The notes: generated from the letters alone by a model not told the origin. A DNA stretch of 64,000 nt from JAKOWB01 sp038363005 (GCA_038363005.1 JBBQBI010000003.1:186001-250000); one strand, 5' to 3'. Shown: positions 17,074-26,035, counted from the first letter of the stretch. Numbers and translations: made by a program.

Positions 17074-18339
17074 ATGAGGCGCGTGGTCGTCACGGGCCTG
17101 GGTCTGGTCACGCCCCTGGCCAACGGGGTCGAACCGACCTGGGAGCGCCTGGTTGCCGGCAAGTCCGGCATCCGGGCTGTCACCAGCTTCGACGTCAGCG
17201 ACATGCCGTCGAAGATCGCCGGGCAGGTGCCACAGGGCGACGGTAGCGACGGCACCTTCAATGCCGACGACTGGCTGGCCCAAAAGGACCAGCGCAAGGT
17301 CGGCACCTTCATCCTCTATGGCATCGCCGCGGCGATCCAGGCAGTGAAGGACAGCGGCTGGGAGCCGACGGCGGCCGAGGATCTGGAGCGCACCGGCGTG
17401 CTGATCGGCTCCGGCATCGGCGGACTGGAAACCATCTACGACACCTCGATCACGCTGTTTGAAAAGGGCCCGCGCCGCGTCTCGCCCTTCTTCATTCCGG
17501 CAGCGCTGATCAACCTGGCGTCGGGCCAGGTCTCGATCCGCTTCGGCTTCCGTGGACCCAACCACTCGGTGGTCACCGCCTGCTCGACCGGGGCGCACGC
17601 CATCGGCGACGCCGCGCGGCTGATCCAGCACGGCGACGCCGAGGTCATGGTGGCGGGTGGCGCCGAGGCGGCGATCTGCCGCCTGGGCATCGCCGGCTTC
17701 TCCGCCAGCCGGGCGCTCTCCACCGGTTTCAACGACACGCCGGAAAAGGCGTCCCGCCCCTGGGATCAGGGCCGCGACGGCTTCGTCATGGGCGAGGGCG
17801 CCGGCATCCTGGTACTGGAGGAGCTGGAGCACGCCAAGGCACGCGGCGCCAAGATCTATGGCGAGGTGCTGGGCTACGGCCTGTCGGGCGACGCCTATCA
17901 CATCACCGCCCCGGCGGAGGATGGCAACGGCGGCTTCCGCGCCATGCAGGGCGCGCTGCGCAGCGCCGGCCTGACGCCGGACGACATCGACTATGTCAAC
18001 GCGCACGGCACCTCGTCGCCGCTGGGCGACGAGATCGAGTTCGGCGCGGTGAAGCGCATGTTCGGCAACGCCGCCGGCAAGATCTCCATGAGCTCCACCA
18101 AGTCGGCCATCGGCCACCTGCTGGGGGCCGCCGGCGCGGTGGAGGCGATCTTCTGCCTGCTCGCCATCCGCGACCAGGTGGCGCCGCCGACGCTCAACCT
18201 CGACAATCCCTCGGCGTCTTGCGTGGGCATCGACCTGGTGCCGCACCAGGCCCGCCAGCGCAAGATCGACATCGCGCTGTCGAATTCCTTCGGCTTTGGC
18301 GGGACGAACGCGAGCCTTGTCATCGGACGCTACAGCTGA
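17074..18339 (+). CDS. fabF: Beta-ketoacyl-ACP synthase II FabF
   Basis: Condensing enzyme elongating acyl-ACP with malonyl-ACP. Catalytic triad: Cys170 in VTACSTGAH, the first His in NAHGTSSPLGD, the second in GHLLGAAGAVE; the Lys lies in SSTKSAIGHL. Length 421 residues. It starts MRRVVVTGLGLVTPL. The stop lies inside, or just after, the start region of mltG, so the two genes overlap and are coupled. Confidence 0.97.
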   Translation: MRRVVVTGLGLVTPLANGVEPTWERLVAGKSGIRAVTSFDVSDMPSKIAGQVPQGDGSDGTFNADDWLAQKDQRKVGTFILYGIAAAIQAVKDSGWEPTAAEDLERTGVLIGSGIGGLETIYDTSITLFEKGPRRVSPFFIPAALINLASGQVSIRFGFRGPNHSVVTACSTGAHAIGDAARLIQHGDAEVMVAGGAEAAICRLGIAGFSASRALSTGFNDTPEKASRPWDQGRDGFVMGEGAGILVLEELEHAKARGAKIYGEVLGYGLSGDAYHITAPAEDGNGGFRAMQGALRSAGLTPDDIDYVNAHGTSSPLGDEIEFGAVKRMFGNAAGKISMSSTKSAIGHLLGAAGAVEAIFCLLAIRDQVAPPTLNLDNPSASCVGIDLVPHQARQRKIDIALSNSFGFGGTNASLVIGRYS

Positions 18340-19369
18340 CCCGCCGCCCCCGGCCGGGTCCCGGCCGCCGCGCCGCAAACGGAGCTTTCTGAAGCTCCTG
18401 CTGCTGCTATTGCTGTTGGGTCTGCTGGCTGCTGGCGGAGCGGGCTACTGGGGCTGGGAGAAGTTCAAGGCGCCAGGCCCGCTGGCCAGCGAGACCAACG
18501 TCGTCATCCCCAAGGGTGCCGGGCTGTCGCGCATCACCAAGGCGCTGGTCGAGGCCGGGGTCATCGAGCCCGACTGGCTGTTCAAGATCATCGTCACGCT
18601 GCTGAAGCAGGACCAGGCGCTGAAGGCTGGCGAATACAGCTTCCCGGCCGGCGTCTCGATGCAGGGCGCCATGCAGATCCTGGTCGCCGGCGTTACCGTC
18701 AGCCACAAGGTGACGGTGCCCGAGGGCCTGACCTCGTGGGAGATCATCCAGCTGCTCAACGCCGTGCCCGACTTGGTCGGCGAGGCCATTGCCGAGATCC
18801 CGGGCGAGGGCACGCTGCTGCCCGAGACCTATTTCTTCGAGTTGGGCGACACCCGGGCCGTCGTGCTGGAGCGCATGCAGGCGGCGCATGTCGCCGCCCT
18901 GGCCAAGCTGTGGGACGGTCGCGACGAAGGCCTGCCGATCGCCGACCAGACCGAGTGGGTCACGCTGGCCTCCATCGTCGAGAAGGAGACCGGGCTGGCC
19001 AGCGAGCGCCCGCTGGTTGCCAGTGTCTACATCAACCGCCTGCGCAAGGGCATGCTGCTGCAGTCCGACCCGACCGTGGTCTACGGCATCACCGGCGGCA
19101 AGGGCCCGCTGGGCCACGGCCTGACCCGCAAGGAGCTGGACAAGCCGACGCCCTACAACACCTACACCACCGCCGGCCTGCCGCCGGGACCCATCGCCAA
19201 TCCCGGCTGGGCCTCGCTGGAGGCGGTGCTGCACCCGGCCGAGAGCAAGTACCTCTACTTCGTCGCCGACGGCACCGGCGGTCACGCCTTCGCCGAGACG
19301 CTGGCCGAGCACAACAAGAACGTCCAGAAGTGGCGCGAGATCGAGAAGCAGAAGAAGCAGGGGAACTGA
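18317..19369 (+). CDS. mltG: Endolytic murein transglycosylase MltG
   Basis: Inner-membrane lytic transglycosylase that cuts nascent glycan strands. A Pro/Arg-rich cytosolic start is followed by one membrane segment (LKLLLLLLLLGLLAAGGAGYWGW), a LysM-like domain, and the YceG catalytic domain with the conserved Glu in LASIVEKETG, then SVYINRLRKGMLLQSDPTVVYGI. No ATG or GTG precedes the membrane segment. The likely start is TTG at 18317, overlapping the end of fabF by 23 bases; another TTG lies at 18296. fabF-mltG linkage is common in alphaproteobacteria. Confidence 0.9.
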   Translation: MSSDATADPPPPAGSRPPRRKRSFLKLLLLLLLLGLLAAGGAGYWGWEKFKAPGPLASETNVVIPKGAGLSRITKALVEAGVIEPDWLFKIIVTLLKQDQALKAGEYSFPAGVSMQGAMQILVAGVTVSHKVTVPEGLTSWEIIQLLNAVPDLVGEAIAEIPGEGTLLPETYFFELGDTRAVVLERMQAAHVAALAKLWDGRDEGLPIADQTEWVTLASIVEKETGLASERPLVASVYINRLRKGMLLQSDPTVVYGITGGKGPLGHGLTRKELDKPTPYNTYTTAGLPPGPIANPGWASLEAVLHPAESKYLYFVADGTGGHAFAETLAEHNKNVQKWREIEKQKKQGN

Positions 19370-19412
19370 GCCGCGGGATGCCGTGGTCTTCTCGCTGGCG
19401 CCTGACCTCTCG

Positions 19413-19544
19413 CTGTCACCCCGGCCGGAGAGCCGGGGGCCAGCTTGGCCGGGTGCGGATGCCGGCCGAAGCGCCGCCGCCGCCTGCCGGTCGAAAGCTC
19501 TGCCCTTGAAGACCTGGATCCCGGCTCTCCGGCCGGGATGACAG
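19413..19544. repeat. Long intergenic inverted repeat between mltG and aspS
   Basis: The left arm (19413-19441, starting CTGTCACCCCGGCCGGAG) and right arm (19516-19544, ending GGCCGGGATGACAG) are inverted copies that match at about 26 of 29 positions. A spacer of 74 bases separates them. The arms carry the GTCA(T/C)CCCGGCCGGAGAGCCGGG pattern of dispersed alphaproteobacterial intergenic repeats. On RNA it would form a very stable hairpin. Confidence 0.75.
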
Positions 19545-19634
19545 TGGGGCAGGGGGCGCCGCCAGGGCTGAGCTTCCCTTGACAACACCCACCCCGGGCT
19601 GTTGTGTCTGCCGCGCTTTTTCGGACAGGACCCC

Positions 19635-21404
19635 ATGCACCCCTATCGCACCCACACCTGCGGCGCGCTGCGTCGCGACGCCGTCGGCCAGACCGTCCGC
19701 CTCTCCGGCTGGATTCATCGCAAGCGCGACCACGGGCAGCTGCTCTTCGTCGACCTGCGCGACCACTATGGCGTCACCCAGGTGGTGGCCGACGGCGCGG
19801 TGCTGAAGCTGCTGGAAGGCCTGCGCGTCGAATCGGTCGTCACCGTCACCGGCAGGGTGGTGGCGCGCAGCGCGGAGACCGCGAACGCCAAGCTCGCCAC
19901 CGGTGAGATCGAGGTGCAGGCGGCCGAGATCCAGGTGCAGTCGGCGGCCGACCAGGTGCCGCTGCAGGTTAACGGTGACGAGGACGCCGGCGAGGAGATG
20001 CGCCTGCGCTACCGCTTCCTCGACCTCAGGCGCGAGCGTATCCACCAGAACATAGTGATGCGCAGCCAGATCATCTCGTCGATCCGCCGCCGCATGATCG
20101 AGCAGGGTTTCACCGAGTTCCAGACGCCGATCCTGACCGCCGACAGCCCGGAAGGCGCGCGCGCCTACGTGGTGCCCAGCCGCGTGCATCCCGGCAAGTT
20201 CTATGCGCTGCCGCAGGCGCCGCAGATGTTCAAGCAGCTCCTCATGGTCGCTGGGTTCGACCGCTACTTCCAGATCGCGCCCTGCTTTCGCGACGAAGAC
20301 GGCCGCGCCGACCGCTCGCCGGGCGAGTTCTACCAGCTCGACTTCGAGATGAGCTACGTCACCCAGGACGACGTCTTCGACACCATCGCCCCGGTGCTGG
20401 CCGGCGTGTTCGAGGAGTTCGCCAAGGGCCGCAAGGTCACGCCGGCGCCTTTCCCGCGCATTCCCTATGACGAGGCGCTGCTGAAGTACGGCTCGGACAA
20501 GCCCGACCTGCGCAACCCCATCGTCATCGCCGACGTCTCCGAGGTCTTCCTCGGCTCTAGCTTCAAGGTCTTCTCCAACCTCGTCGCCGGCGGCGCCGTG
20601 GTGCGCGCCATCCCGGCGCCGGGCGCCGCGGGCAGCCCGCGCTCCTTCTTCGACAAGCTGAACTCCTGGGCGCAGGCCGAAGGCAAGGCTGGCCTGGGCT
20701 GGATCGCTTTCACCGGGACCGAGGCCAAGGGCCCGATCGCCAAGAACCTGGATGCCGAGCGCCTGGCAAAGCTGCGTGAACTGGCCGGGCTCAAGGACGG
20801 CGATGCCGTGTTCTTCGTCTGCGACAAGCCGAAGGCCGCGGCCAGCTTCGCCGGCACGGTGCGCACCAAGGTCGGCACCGAAATGGGGCTGATCGAGCAG
20901 GGCATCTTCAAGTTCTGCTGGATCGTCGACTTTCCGATGTTCGAGCTGAACGAGGACACCAACCAGATCGAGTTCAGCCACAACCCCTTCTCCATGCCGC
21001 AGGGCGGCCTGAAGGCGCTGCAGGAGCAGGACCCGCTGACCATCAAGGCCTTCCAGTACGACATCGTCTGCAACGGCGTGGAGCTGTCGTCCGGCGCCAT
21101 CCGGAACCACCTGCCCGAGGTGATGCTGAAGGCCTTCGCCATCGCCGGCTACGCGGCGGAGAAGGTGGAGCAGGACTTCAGCGGCATGTTGTCGGCCTTC
21201 CGCCTGGGCGCGCCGCCGCACGGCGGCTCGGCGCCGGGCATCGACCGCATCGTCATGCTGCTGACCGACGAGCCCAATATCCGCGAGGTCATCGCCTTCC
21301 CGATGAACCAGCGCGCCGAGGACCTGCTGATGGGTGCGCCCAACACGCTGGCCGACAAGCGCCTGAAGGAGCTGCACATCAAGCTGGACTTGCCGACGAA
21401 GTAG
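19635..21404 (+). CDS. aspS: Aspartyl-tRNA synthetase
   Basis: Class II aminoacyl-tRNA synthetase of the bacterial type, 589 residues. An OB-fold anticodon-binding domain comes first (VRLSGWIHRKRDHGQLLFVDLRD), then the catalytic core with motif 2 (FRDEDGRADRSPGEFYQLD), the bacterial GAD insertion domain, and motif 3 (GGSAPGIDRIVMLLT). Alphaproteobacterial enzymes are often non-discriminating and also charge tRNA-Asn, but that cannot be decided here. The ATG giving MHPYRTHTCGALR is chosen as the family start. Confidence 0.97.
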   Translation: MHPYRTHTCGALRRDAVGQTVRLSGWIHRKRDHGQLLFVDLRDHYGVTQVVADGAVLKLLEGLRVESVVTVTGRVVARSAETANAKLATGEIEVQAAEIQVQSAADQVPLQVNGDEDAGEEMRLRYRFLDLRRERIHQNIVMRSQIISSIRRRMIEQGFTEFQTPILTADSPEGARAYVVPSRVHPGKFYALPQAPQMFKQLLMVAGFDRYFQIAPCFRDEDGRADRSPGEFYQLDFEMSYVTQDDVFDTIAPVLAGVFEEFAKGRKVTPAPFPRIPYDEALLKYGSDKPDLRNPIVIADVSEVFLGSSFKVFSNLVAGGAVVRAIPAPGAAGSPRSFFDKLNSWAQAEGKAGLGWIAFTGTEAKGPIAKNLDAERLAKLRELAGLKDGDAVFFVCDKPKAAASFAGTVRTKVGTEMGLIEQGIFKFCWIVDFPMFELNEDTNQIEFSHNPFSMPQGGLKALQEQDPLTIKAFQYDIVCNGVELSSGAIRNHLPEVMLKAFAIAGYAAEKVEQDFSGMLSAFRLGAPPHGGSAPGIDRIVMLLTDEPNIREVIAFPMNQRAEDLLMGAPNTLADKRLKELHIKLDLPTK

Positions 21405-21537
21405 CCAAAGTTGGCCGGCCAGCCTTGATTTGCAGGCACAAGTCGCCTTTGCCCCTGGACAGGACTCGACGGCGGGGTCCAAAGTTATCCACAGGTCTGG
21501 CCCGAATGGCGGGTGGACCGGTTCCGGGGGGAACACG

Positions 21538-22161
21538 ATGCAGACATCCCGTGGTCTTGTCGGACGCTTCCTGGCGCTGGGCGCATTGCTGACGCTGCTG
21601 GGTGGCTGCGCCATCCCGCCGGCGATCGCCATTGCCAGCTACGTCATCGATGTCGGCAGCTTCGTCGCCACCGGCAAGACCGCCACCGACCACGGCATTT
21701 CCGCGCTGGCGCAGCAGGATTGCGCCCTGATGCGCGTCTTCGAAGGGCAGCTCTGCCGCGACGACCCGGACTACCAGCTGGCCGACGCCGGCGTGCTACA
21801 GCCGCTGGATCCAGTGGAGCCGAGCGGCCCGCAGGCCATCCTGCCGCCGGCCATGCAGCCCCAGCCGCAGCAGGCGGCGCGCGACACCGGCCTGCAGGTC
21901 GCCAGCACGGCGCCAGTCACCAGCTTCGCGCCGCCGACCAGCTATGGCGCCACCACCATCGGCGCACCGACGGTGATTTCGCCGCTCGCGCTGGGCGGTG
22001 ACCGCGGGGCGCTGCCGACGATGCAGCTGCTGCCCGACGCACGCTTCCTCAGCGACGATGTCTGGCTGGCCGGGCGCACCCTGACCCGTGACGGCCTGAT
22101 GGAGGGCGCGCGTTACCTGGCCGATGGCCTGGGCGGCGCGCCGCTCAACAACGGCGGCTGA
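21538..22161 (+). CDS. Predicted lipoprotein of unknown function
   Basis: A 207-residue exported protein. It begins with a signal peptide (basic MQTSRGLVGR, then FLALGALLTLLGG) and a lipobox LLGGC, so the mature protein should start with a lipid-modified Cys. The mature part has a segment with two cysteines (DCALMRVFEGQLCRDD) and then a Pro/Gln-rich disordered region. GGGGGGA precedes the ATG. I do not recognise a named family; similar lipoproteins occur after aspS in related bacteria. A DnaA-box-like TTATCCACA lies 45 bases upstream. Confidence 0.75.
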   Translation: MQTSRGLVGRFLALGALLTLLGGCAIPPAIAIASYVIDVGSFVATGKTATDHGISALAQQDCALMRVFEGQLCRDDPDYQLADAGVLQPLDPVEPSGPQAILPPAMQPQPQQAARDTGLQVASTAPVTSFAPPTSYGATTIGAPTVISPLALGGDRGALPTMQLLPDARFLSDDVWLAGRTLTRDGLMEGARYLADGLGGAPLNNGG

Positions 22162-22384
22162 GGCAAGTCCCTAGCTTCTTGACGTAATTGCACTTTCCGC
22201 AGGCTGGCTGCGCAGCGCACCGGCTTGCCTTGCACGCGCGTGAGGGCTACAAGCGCGGCCGTGCCCGCCCGGCCGCCGGCACTGCGATTGCCAAGGTGCT
22301 GCCGGGTTCCCTAGAGTCAAACCCACGCCCCTCAGACGGGCCTTAGCCCCACACTGGGGCCCCACAGACGGGAGCGCTGCGACC

Positions 22385-23410
22385 TTGTCCACGCCCGCCG
22401 CCGACGGTTTCTTCCTGCCACCGGAATGGGCGCCGCACACGCGCTGCTGGATGGCCTGGCCCTGCCGCAACGATCTGTGGGGCGCCGGCCTCGATGCCGC
22501 CTGCGATGCCTATGCCGAAGTGGCCGACGCCATCTCGCAGTTCGAGCCGGTGACCATGATCGCGCGTGGCGACGAGGTCGCCTCGGTCTCCATGCGCACC
22601 ACCGCCAAGGTGGCGACCATGCCGCTGGGCCATGACGATTCCTGGATCCGCGACAACGGCCCCAGCTTCGTCATCGACGGCCAGGGACAGGTCGCCGGTG
22701 TCGACTGGGTGTTCAACTCCTGGGGCGAGAAGTACAAGCCCTACGACCTGGACGCCGCGGTAGCCGAGGTGCTGCTGGACCGTATCAAGATCAAGCGCTA
22801 CCCGGCGCCGCTGGTGCTCGAGGGCGGCTCGATCCACGTCGACGGCGAGGGCACGCTGATCGCCACCGAGCAATGCCTGCTGAATCCCAACCGCAATCCC
22901 GGCAAGTCGCGCGAGGAGATCGAGCAGCTGCTGCGCGACTATCTCGGTGTGCAGCAGATCCTCTGGCTCGGCCGCGGCCTGGTCGACGACGAGACCGACG
23001 GTCACGTCGACAACCTGGTGACCTTCGTGCGGCCCGGCGTGGTGCTGGCGCTGACCTCGAACGACCCGAACGACGCCAACCATGCCATCCTGCAGGACAG
23101 CCTGGCGCGGCTGCGCGCGGCGACCGATGCCAAGGGCCGCAAGCTCGAGGTGATCGAGGTCGAGCAGCCCAAGGCGCGCTATGACGAGACGGGCAGCCGG
23201 CTTGGCCTGTCCTACGTCAACCTCTACATCGCCAACGGCGGCGTGGTCATGCCGGTGTTCGAGGATGCGCAGGATCAGAAGGCGCTCGACATCGCCAGCA
23301 AGGCCTTCCAGGGCCGCAAGGTGGTGGGCGTGCCGGCGCTCGACATCGTCGCCGGCGGCGGCGGCATCCACTGCATCACCCAGCAGCAGCCGGCCGGCAA
23401 GCTGGCGTAG
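22385..23410 (+). CDS. aguA: Agmatine deiminase
   Basis: Hydrolyses agmatine to N-carbamoylputrescine and ammonia, a step of arginine-derived putrescine synthesis. 341 residues of the peptidylarginine deiminase-like fold: PPEWAPHTRCWMAWP at the N-terminus, DDSWIRDNGPSF for guanidinium binding, GGSIHVDGEG, DGHVDNLVTF, and the catalytic Cys in GGGGIHCITQQQP. No ATG fits; a TTG after GGGAGCG is the likely start. The next enzyme of the pathway (carbamoylputrescine amidase) is not adjacent. Confidence 0.93.
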   Translation: MSTPAADGFFLPPEWAPHTRCWMAWPCRNDLWGAGLDAACDAYAEVADAISQFEPVTMIARGDEVASVSMRTTAKVATMPLGHDDSWIRDNGPSFVIDGQGQVAGVDWVFNSWGEKYKPYDLDAAVAEVLLDRIKIKRYPAPLVLEGGSIHVDGEGTLIATEQCLLNPNRNPGKSREEIEQLLRDYLGVQQILWLGRGLVDDETDGHVDNLVTFVRPGVVLALTSNDPNDANHAILQDSLARLRAATDAKGRKLEVIEVEQPKARYDETGSRLGLSYVNLYIANGGVVMPVFEDAQDQKALDIASKAFQGRKVVGVPALDIVAGGGGIHCITQQQPAGKLA

Positions 23411-23433
23411 GGCGGGGCAAGAGCCTCTGGCAC

Positions 23434-23548
23434 ATCCTTCGAGACGCCCGGCTATGCCGGGCTCCTCAGGATGAGGTTCTCACTTATGGAAACAATGGCA
23501 TAGACCTCATCCTGAGGAGCGGCGCGATTGCGCCGCGTCTCGAAGGAT
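23434..23548. repeat. Long intergenic inverted repeat between aguA and purC
   Basis: The left arm (23434-23477, starting ATCCTTCGAGACG) and right arm (23504-23548, ending GTCTCGAAGGAT) are inverted copies around a 26-base AT-richer centre. Each arm also contains a small hairpin of its own (CCCGGCTATGCCGGG and GGCGCGATTGCGCC), which differ from each other. The CCTCATCCTGAGGAGC core is a well-known dispersed motif in Rhizobiales and Rhodospirillales genomes. It sits between convergent genes. Confidence 0.8.
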
Positions 23549-23576
23549 GGCCCAATCGCCGTGCCCTGACGTCCCG

Positions 23577-24347
23577 CTACTGCAGCGACTTCGGGCCGTC
23601 CATGTCGACTGGGCCGGCCTCCGGCAGCACGCCGAGGCGGCGGGCGACCTCCTGATAGGCCTCCTCGACCTTGCCGAGGTCGCGGCGGAAGCGGTCCTTG
23701 TCCAGCTTCTCGTTGGTCTTGATGTCCCACAGGCGGCAGGAATCCGGGCTGATCTCGTCGGCCAGGATGATCTTCATCTCCTCGTTCTCCCACAGCCGGC
23801 CGAACTCCAGCTTGAAGTCGATCAGCTTCAGGCCGACGCCGCGGAACAGCCCCTGCAGGAAGTCGTTGGTGCGCAGCGCCAGGTGGACCATGTCGTCGAG
23901 GTCTTGCGCCGTCGCCCAGCCGAAGGCGGTGATGTGCTCTTCCGACACCAGCGGGTCGCCCAGCGCGTCGTTCTTATAAGCGTACTCGACGATGGTGCGC
24001 GGCAGCGCGGTGCCTTCCTCGATGTTGAAGCGCTTCGACAGCGTACCGGCGGCGGCGTTGCGAACCATCACCTCGACCGGGATGATCTCGACTTCCTTGA
24101 CCAGCTGCTCGCGCATGTTCAGGCGGCGCACGAAGTGCGTCGGAATGCCGACCTCGGCCAGCCGCTCCATCAGGAACTCGGAGATGCGGTTGTTCAGCAC
24201 CCCTTTGCCGGTGATGATGCCCTTCTTCTGGTTGTTGAAGGCGGTGGCGTCGTCCTTGAAGTACTGCACCAGCGTGCCCGGCTCCGGACCCTCGAACAGG
24301 ATCTTGGCCTTGCCCTCGTAGATGCGACGGCGGCGGGAGCGGCTCAT
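23577..24347 (-). CDS. purC: Phosphoribosylaminoimidazole-succinocarboxamide synthase PurC
   Basis: SAICAR synthase: ligates aspartate to CAIR in purine biosynthesis. 256 residues with the ATP-binding start RRRIYEGKAKILFE, the substrate segment FNNQKKGIITGKGVLNNRISEF, and SEEHITAFGWA and LIDFKLEFGR, all family signatures. The chosen ATG has GAGG upstream; the frame is open beyond it but without homology to the family. It is not linked to purF in this window. Confidence 0.97.
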   Translation of the reverse strand: MSRSRRRRIYEGKAKILFEGPEPGTLVQYFKDDATAFNNQKKGIITGKGVLNNRISEFLMERLAEVGIPTHFVRRLNMREQLVKEVEIIPVEVMVRNAAAGTLSKRFNIEEGTALPRTIVEYAYKNDALGDPLVSEEHITAFGWATAQDLDDMVHLALRTNDFLQGLFRGVGLKLIDFKLEFGRLWENEEMKIILADEISPDSCRLWDIKTNEKLDKDRFRRDLGKVEEAYQEVARRLGVLPEAGPVDMDGPKSLQ

Positions 24348-24467
24348 AGCAACCTCGCGGGACTGCGGCTTCGGGGGGAATGCCTGGACCCCCAAGCGGG
24401 GGCGGGCCACCAGCTATAGCAAGCCGGTCAGGGCGAAACAATGAGCGCCGGGTGAGGCGCCGCGCCG

Positions 24468-25022
24468 CTACTGCACGGTGATCAGGATCACCGCCCAGAC
24501 CAGGCTGTCGTCCTTGTCGCCCGCCAGGCCGGGCACCATGCCGGGTTCGAACACCAGCCAGGTCGGGCCGAAACCGCCGACCGGCAACAGCTGCCCATCC
24601 ATCCGGGTGGCCAGGATCATCGAACTCTCCTGCACCACGTCCATGCCGAAGTCGGCGAAGTAGCCGTCCACCGCCATGACCGACACTTTGGTCCCGGTGG
24701 CGCCCGCCGCCTCCAGCACGGCGGCCAGCGGCGGGCCGCTGAAGACGTGCGGCTGGCCGTCCCAGTTGCCGTAACTCAGCGTAGTGGAGGCCTGCGGCAG
24801 GGTGTCCAGCGCCGCCTGGTCGAAGCCATGGGCCTTGTCGAAGCCCTCGACATACTTGCCCAGCAGCGCATCGCGGAAGCTATCGAAAGGCCCGCGGTTG
24901 GTTTGGGTGATGGCGCCGACCACGGTCATCAGCACGCGGCCGCCGGCGGACTCCGCCGCGACCAGGCGCGGTGGCGCCAAGGCTGCGATCAGCAGCGCGA
25001 CGCAGAGGACAAGGCGATGCAT
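24468..25022 (-). CDS. Secreted molybdopterin-fold (oxidoreductase-like) protein
   Basis: A 184-residue exported protein with a clear signal peptide (MHRLVLCVALLIAALAPPRLVAAE). The mature part resembles the short oxidoreductase molybdopterin-binding domain of the sulfite oxidase fold: FDSFRDALLGKY, TTLSYGNWDGQPHVFSGPPLAAVLEAAG, and VMAVDGYFADFGMDVV. It lacks the cofactor-ligand Cys expected in real sulfite oxidase-type enzymes, so it may not bind molybdopterin. CCGGAGG precedes the ATG. Function unknown. Confidence 0.72.
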   Translation of the reverse strand: MHRLVLCVALLIAALAPPRLVAAESAGGRVLMTVVGAITQTNRGPFDSFRDALLGKYVEGFDKAHGFDQAALDTLPQASTTLSYGNWDGQPHVFSGPPLAAVLEAAGATGTKVSVMAVDGYFADFGMDVVQESSMILATRMDGQLLPVGGFGPTWLVFEPGMVPGLAGDKDDSLVWAVILITVQ

Positions 25023-25093
25023 GGGCGACCTCCGGCGGGTGGGGTGTAGGAGGGCGATCTTGGCGGCAAGGGCGCCCTGGCGTCCAGCCGTCC

Positions 25094-26035
25094 CTAGGCC
25101 AGGCCCAGGGCCGCAAGCACCGTATGATCGACAGTGCCGGTAACCGGCAGGTTGCGCCGCTGCTGGAAGCTCGACACCGCCGTACGGCTCATGGGCCCAA
25201 ACTGGCCGTCGGCGGTGGTCTCGATGCCGTTGCCGGGCGCCGATAGCGCCAGCTGTACCAGCCGCACGTCGCGGCCGGTCATGATCGGGCTTTGCACCTT
25301 GAGCACGCGGCTGCCGAGGGCGGGGGCGTCGTAGCAGCCAGACGGCGGCAGCGCGAGCACCTCGGGGCTGATCGGCTCGCCGCGCACTACGATGGGCAAC
25401 GCCAGGTCCCAAGCGCCGATGGAAATCAGGTCGCGGAAGGCCTGCATGCGATAGACGGTGTTCGGCAGGTCGCCCGAGCCGCCCGCCAGCCAGGCTTCGC
25501 GGCGGGCGACGTAGCCGGCGATCCAAGCGCGCTCGCCGACCTGGGCGCTGTCGCCGAGGTCCTGCTGGGTGAGCTTGGCGATCTTGCTCCAGGAGCCGTG
25601 CACCTGGCTGTCGTAGCGCACGGCGAAGCTCAGCGGCTCCTGGAAGCCGCGGGCCACGGCGTCGCGCGCCGCCGGACCCCAGTAGGTCGCCGAGAAGAAG
25701 GCGTCCTGCACTTGCTGCATGATGGGATCGTCGGCCGCCGCGCGCAGCAGGTTCTTCAGATAGCTGTTGTGGTTGACCGCCGGGTCCTGCGCCACCAGGG
25801 CTGGCAGGAAGGGCCGCAGCGCGTCGCCATGCAGCGTGTCGGCCTCGGCCAGATAGGCCGCCACCAGCTTGCCCAGGTTGCCGCTGGTCAGGCTGGCCTG
25901 GTGCTTGCCGTAGGTGAGCTGACCTTTGTCGCCGGTCGAGAAGGTCAGGGCAGCGTAGCGGCGCAGCGGGCGGCCGGTTTCGAAGGTCGAGAGAATGGCA
26001 TCGATGGTGGCGATCTGCTGTGGCGTGGGCTGCAA
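25094..26035 (-). CDS. GH46 chitosanase-like protein with C-terminal peptidoglycan-binding domain
   Basis: The first 230 residues resemble glycoside hydrolase family 46: FETGRPLRRY with Glu19, TGDKGQLTYGKHQ with Asp36, SGNLGKLV, and YDSQVHGSW, which match the catalytic acid, base and substrate groove of chitosanases. The last 65 residues form a PG_binding_1 repeat (DVRLVQLALSAPG, DGQFGPMSRTAVSSFQQRRNL). No signal peptide can be seen. The likely start is a TTG eight bases after GGGAGG; a longer TTG start 72 bases upstream adds 24 residues but no obvious leader. It could cleave chitosan or a related cell-wall glycan. Confidence 0.7.
   Translation of the reverse strand: MQPTPQQIATIDAILSTFETGRPLRRYAALTFSTGDKGQLTYGKHQASLTSGNLGKLVAAYLAEADTLHGDALRPFLPALVAQDPAVNHNSYLKNLLRAAADDPIMQQVQDAFFSATYWGPAARDAVARGFQEPLSFAVRYDSQVHGSWSKIAKLTQQDLGDSAQVGERAWIAGYVARREAWLAGGSGDLPNTVYRMQAFRDLISIGAWDLALPIVVRGEPISPEVLALPPSGCYDAPALGSRVLKVQSPIMTGRDVRLVQLALSAPGNGIETTADGQFGPMSRTAVSSFQQRRNLPVTGTVDHTVLAALGLA

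Noticed and set aside
21405..21537. Replication origin suggested by the DnaA box
   Set aside because: Only one box is present, there is no AT-rich unwinding region, and no dnaA, dnaN or hemE is nearby.
24468..25022. Catalytically active sulfite oxidase-type molybdoenzyme
   Set aside because: The protein is short and lacks the cysteine that would bind the molybdenum cofactor, so only the fold can be suggested.
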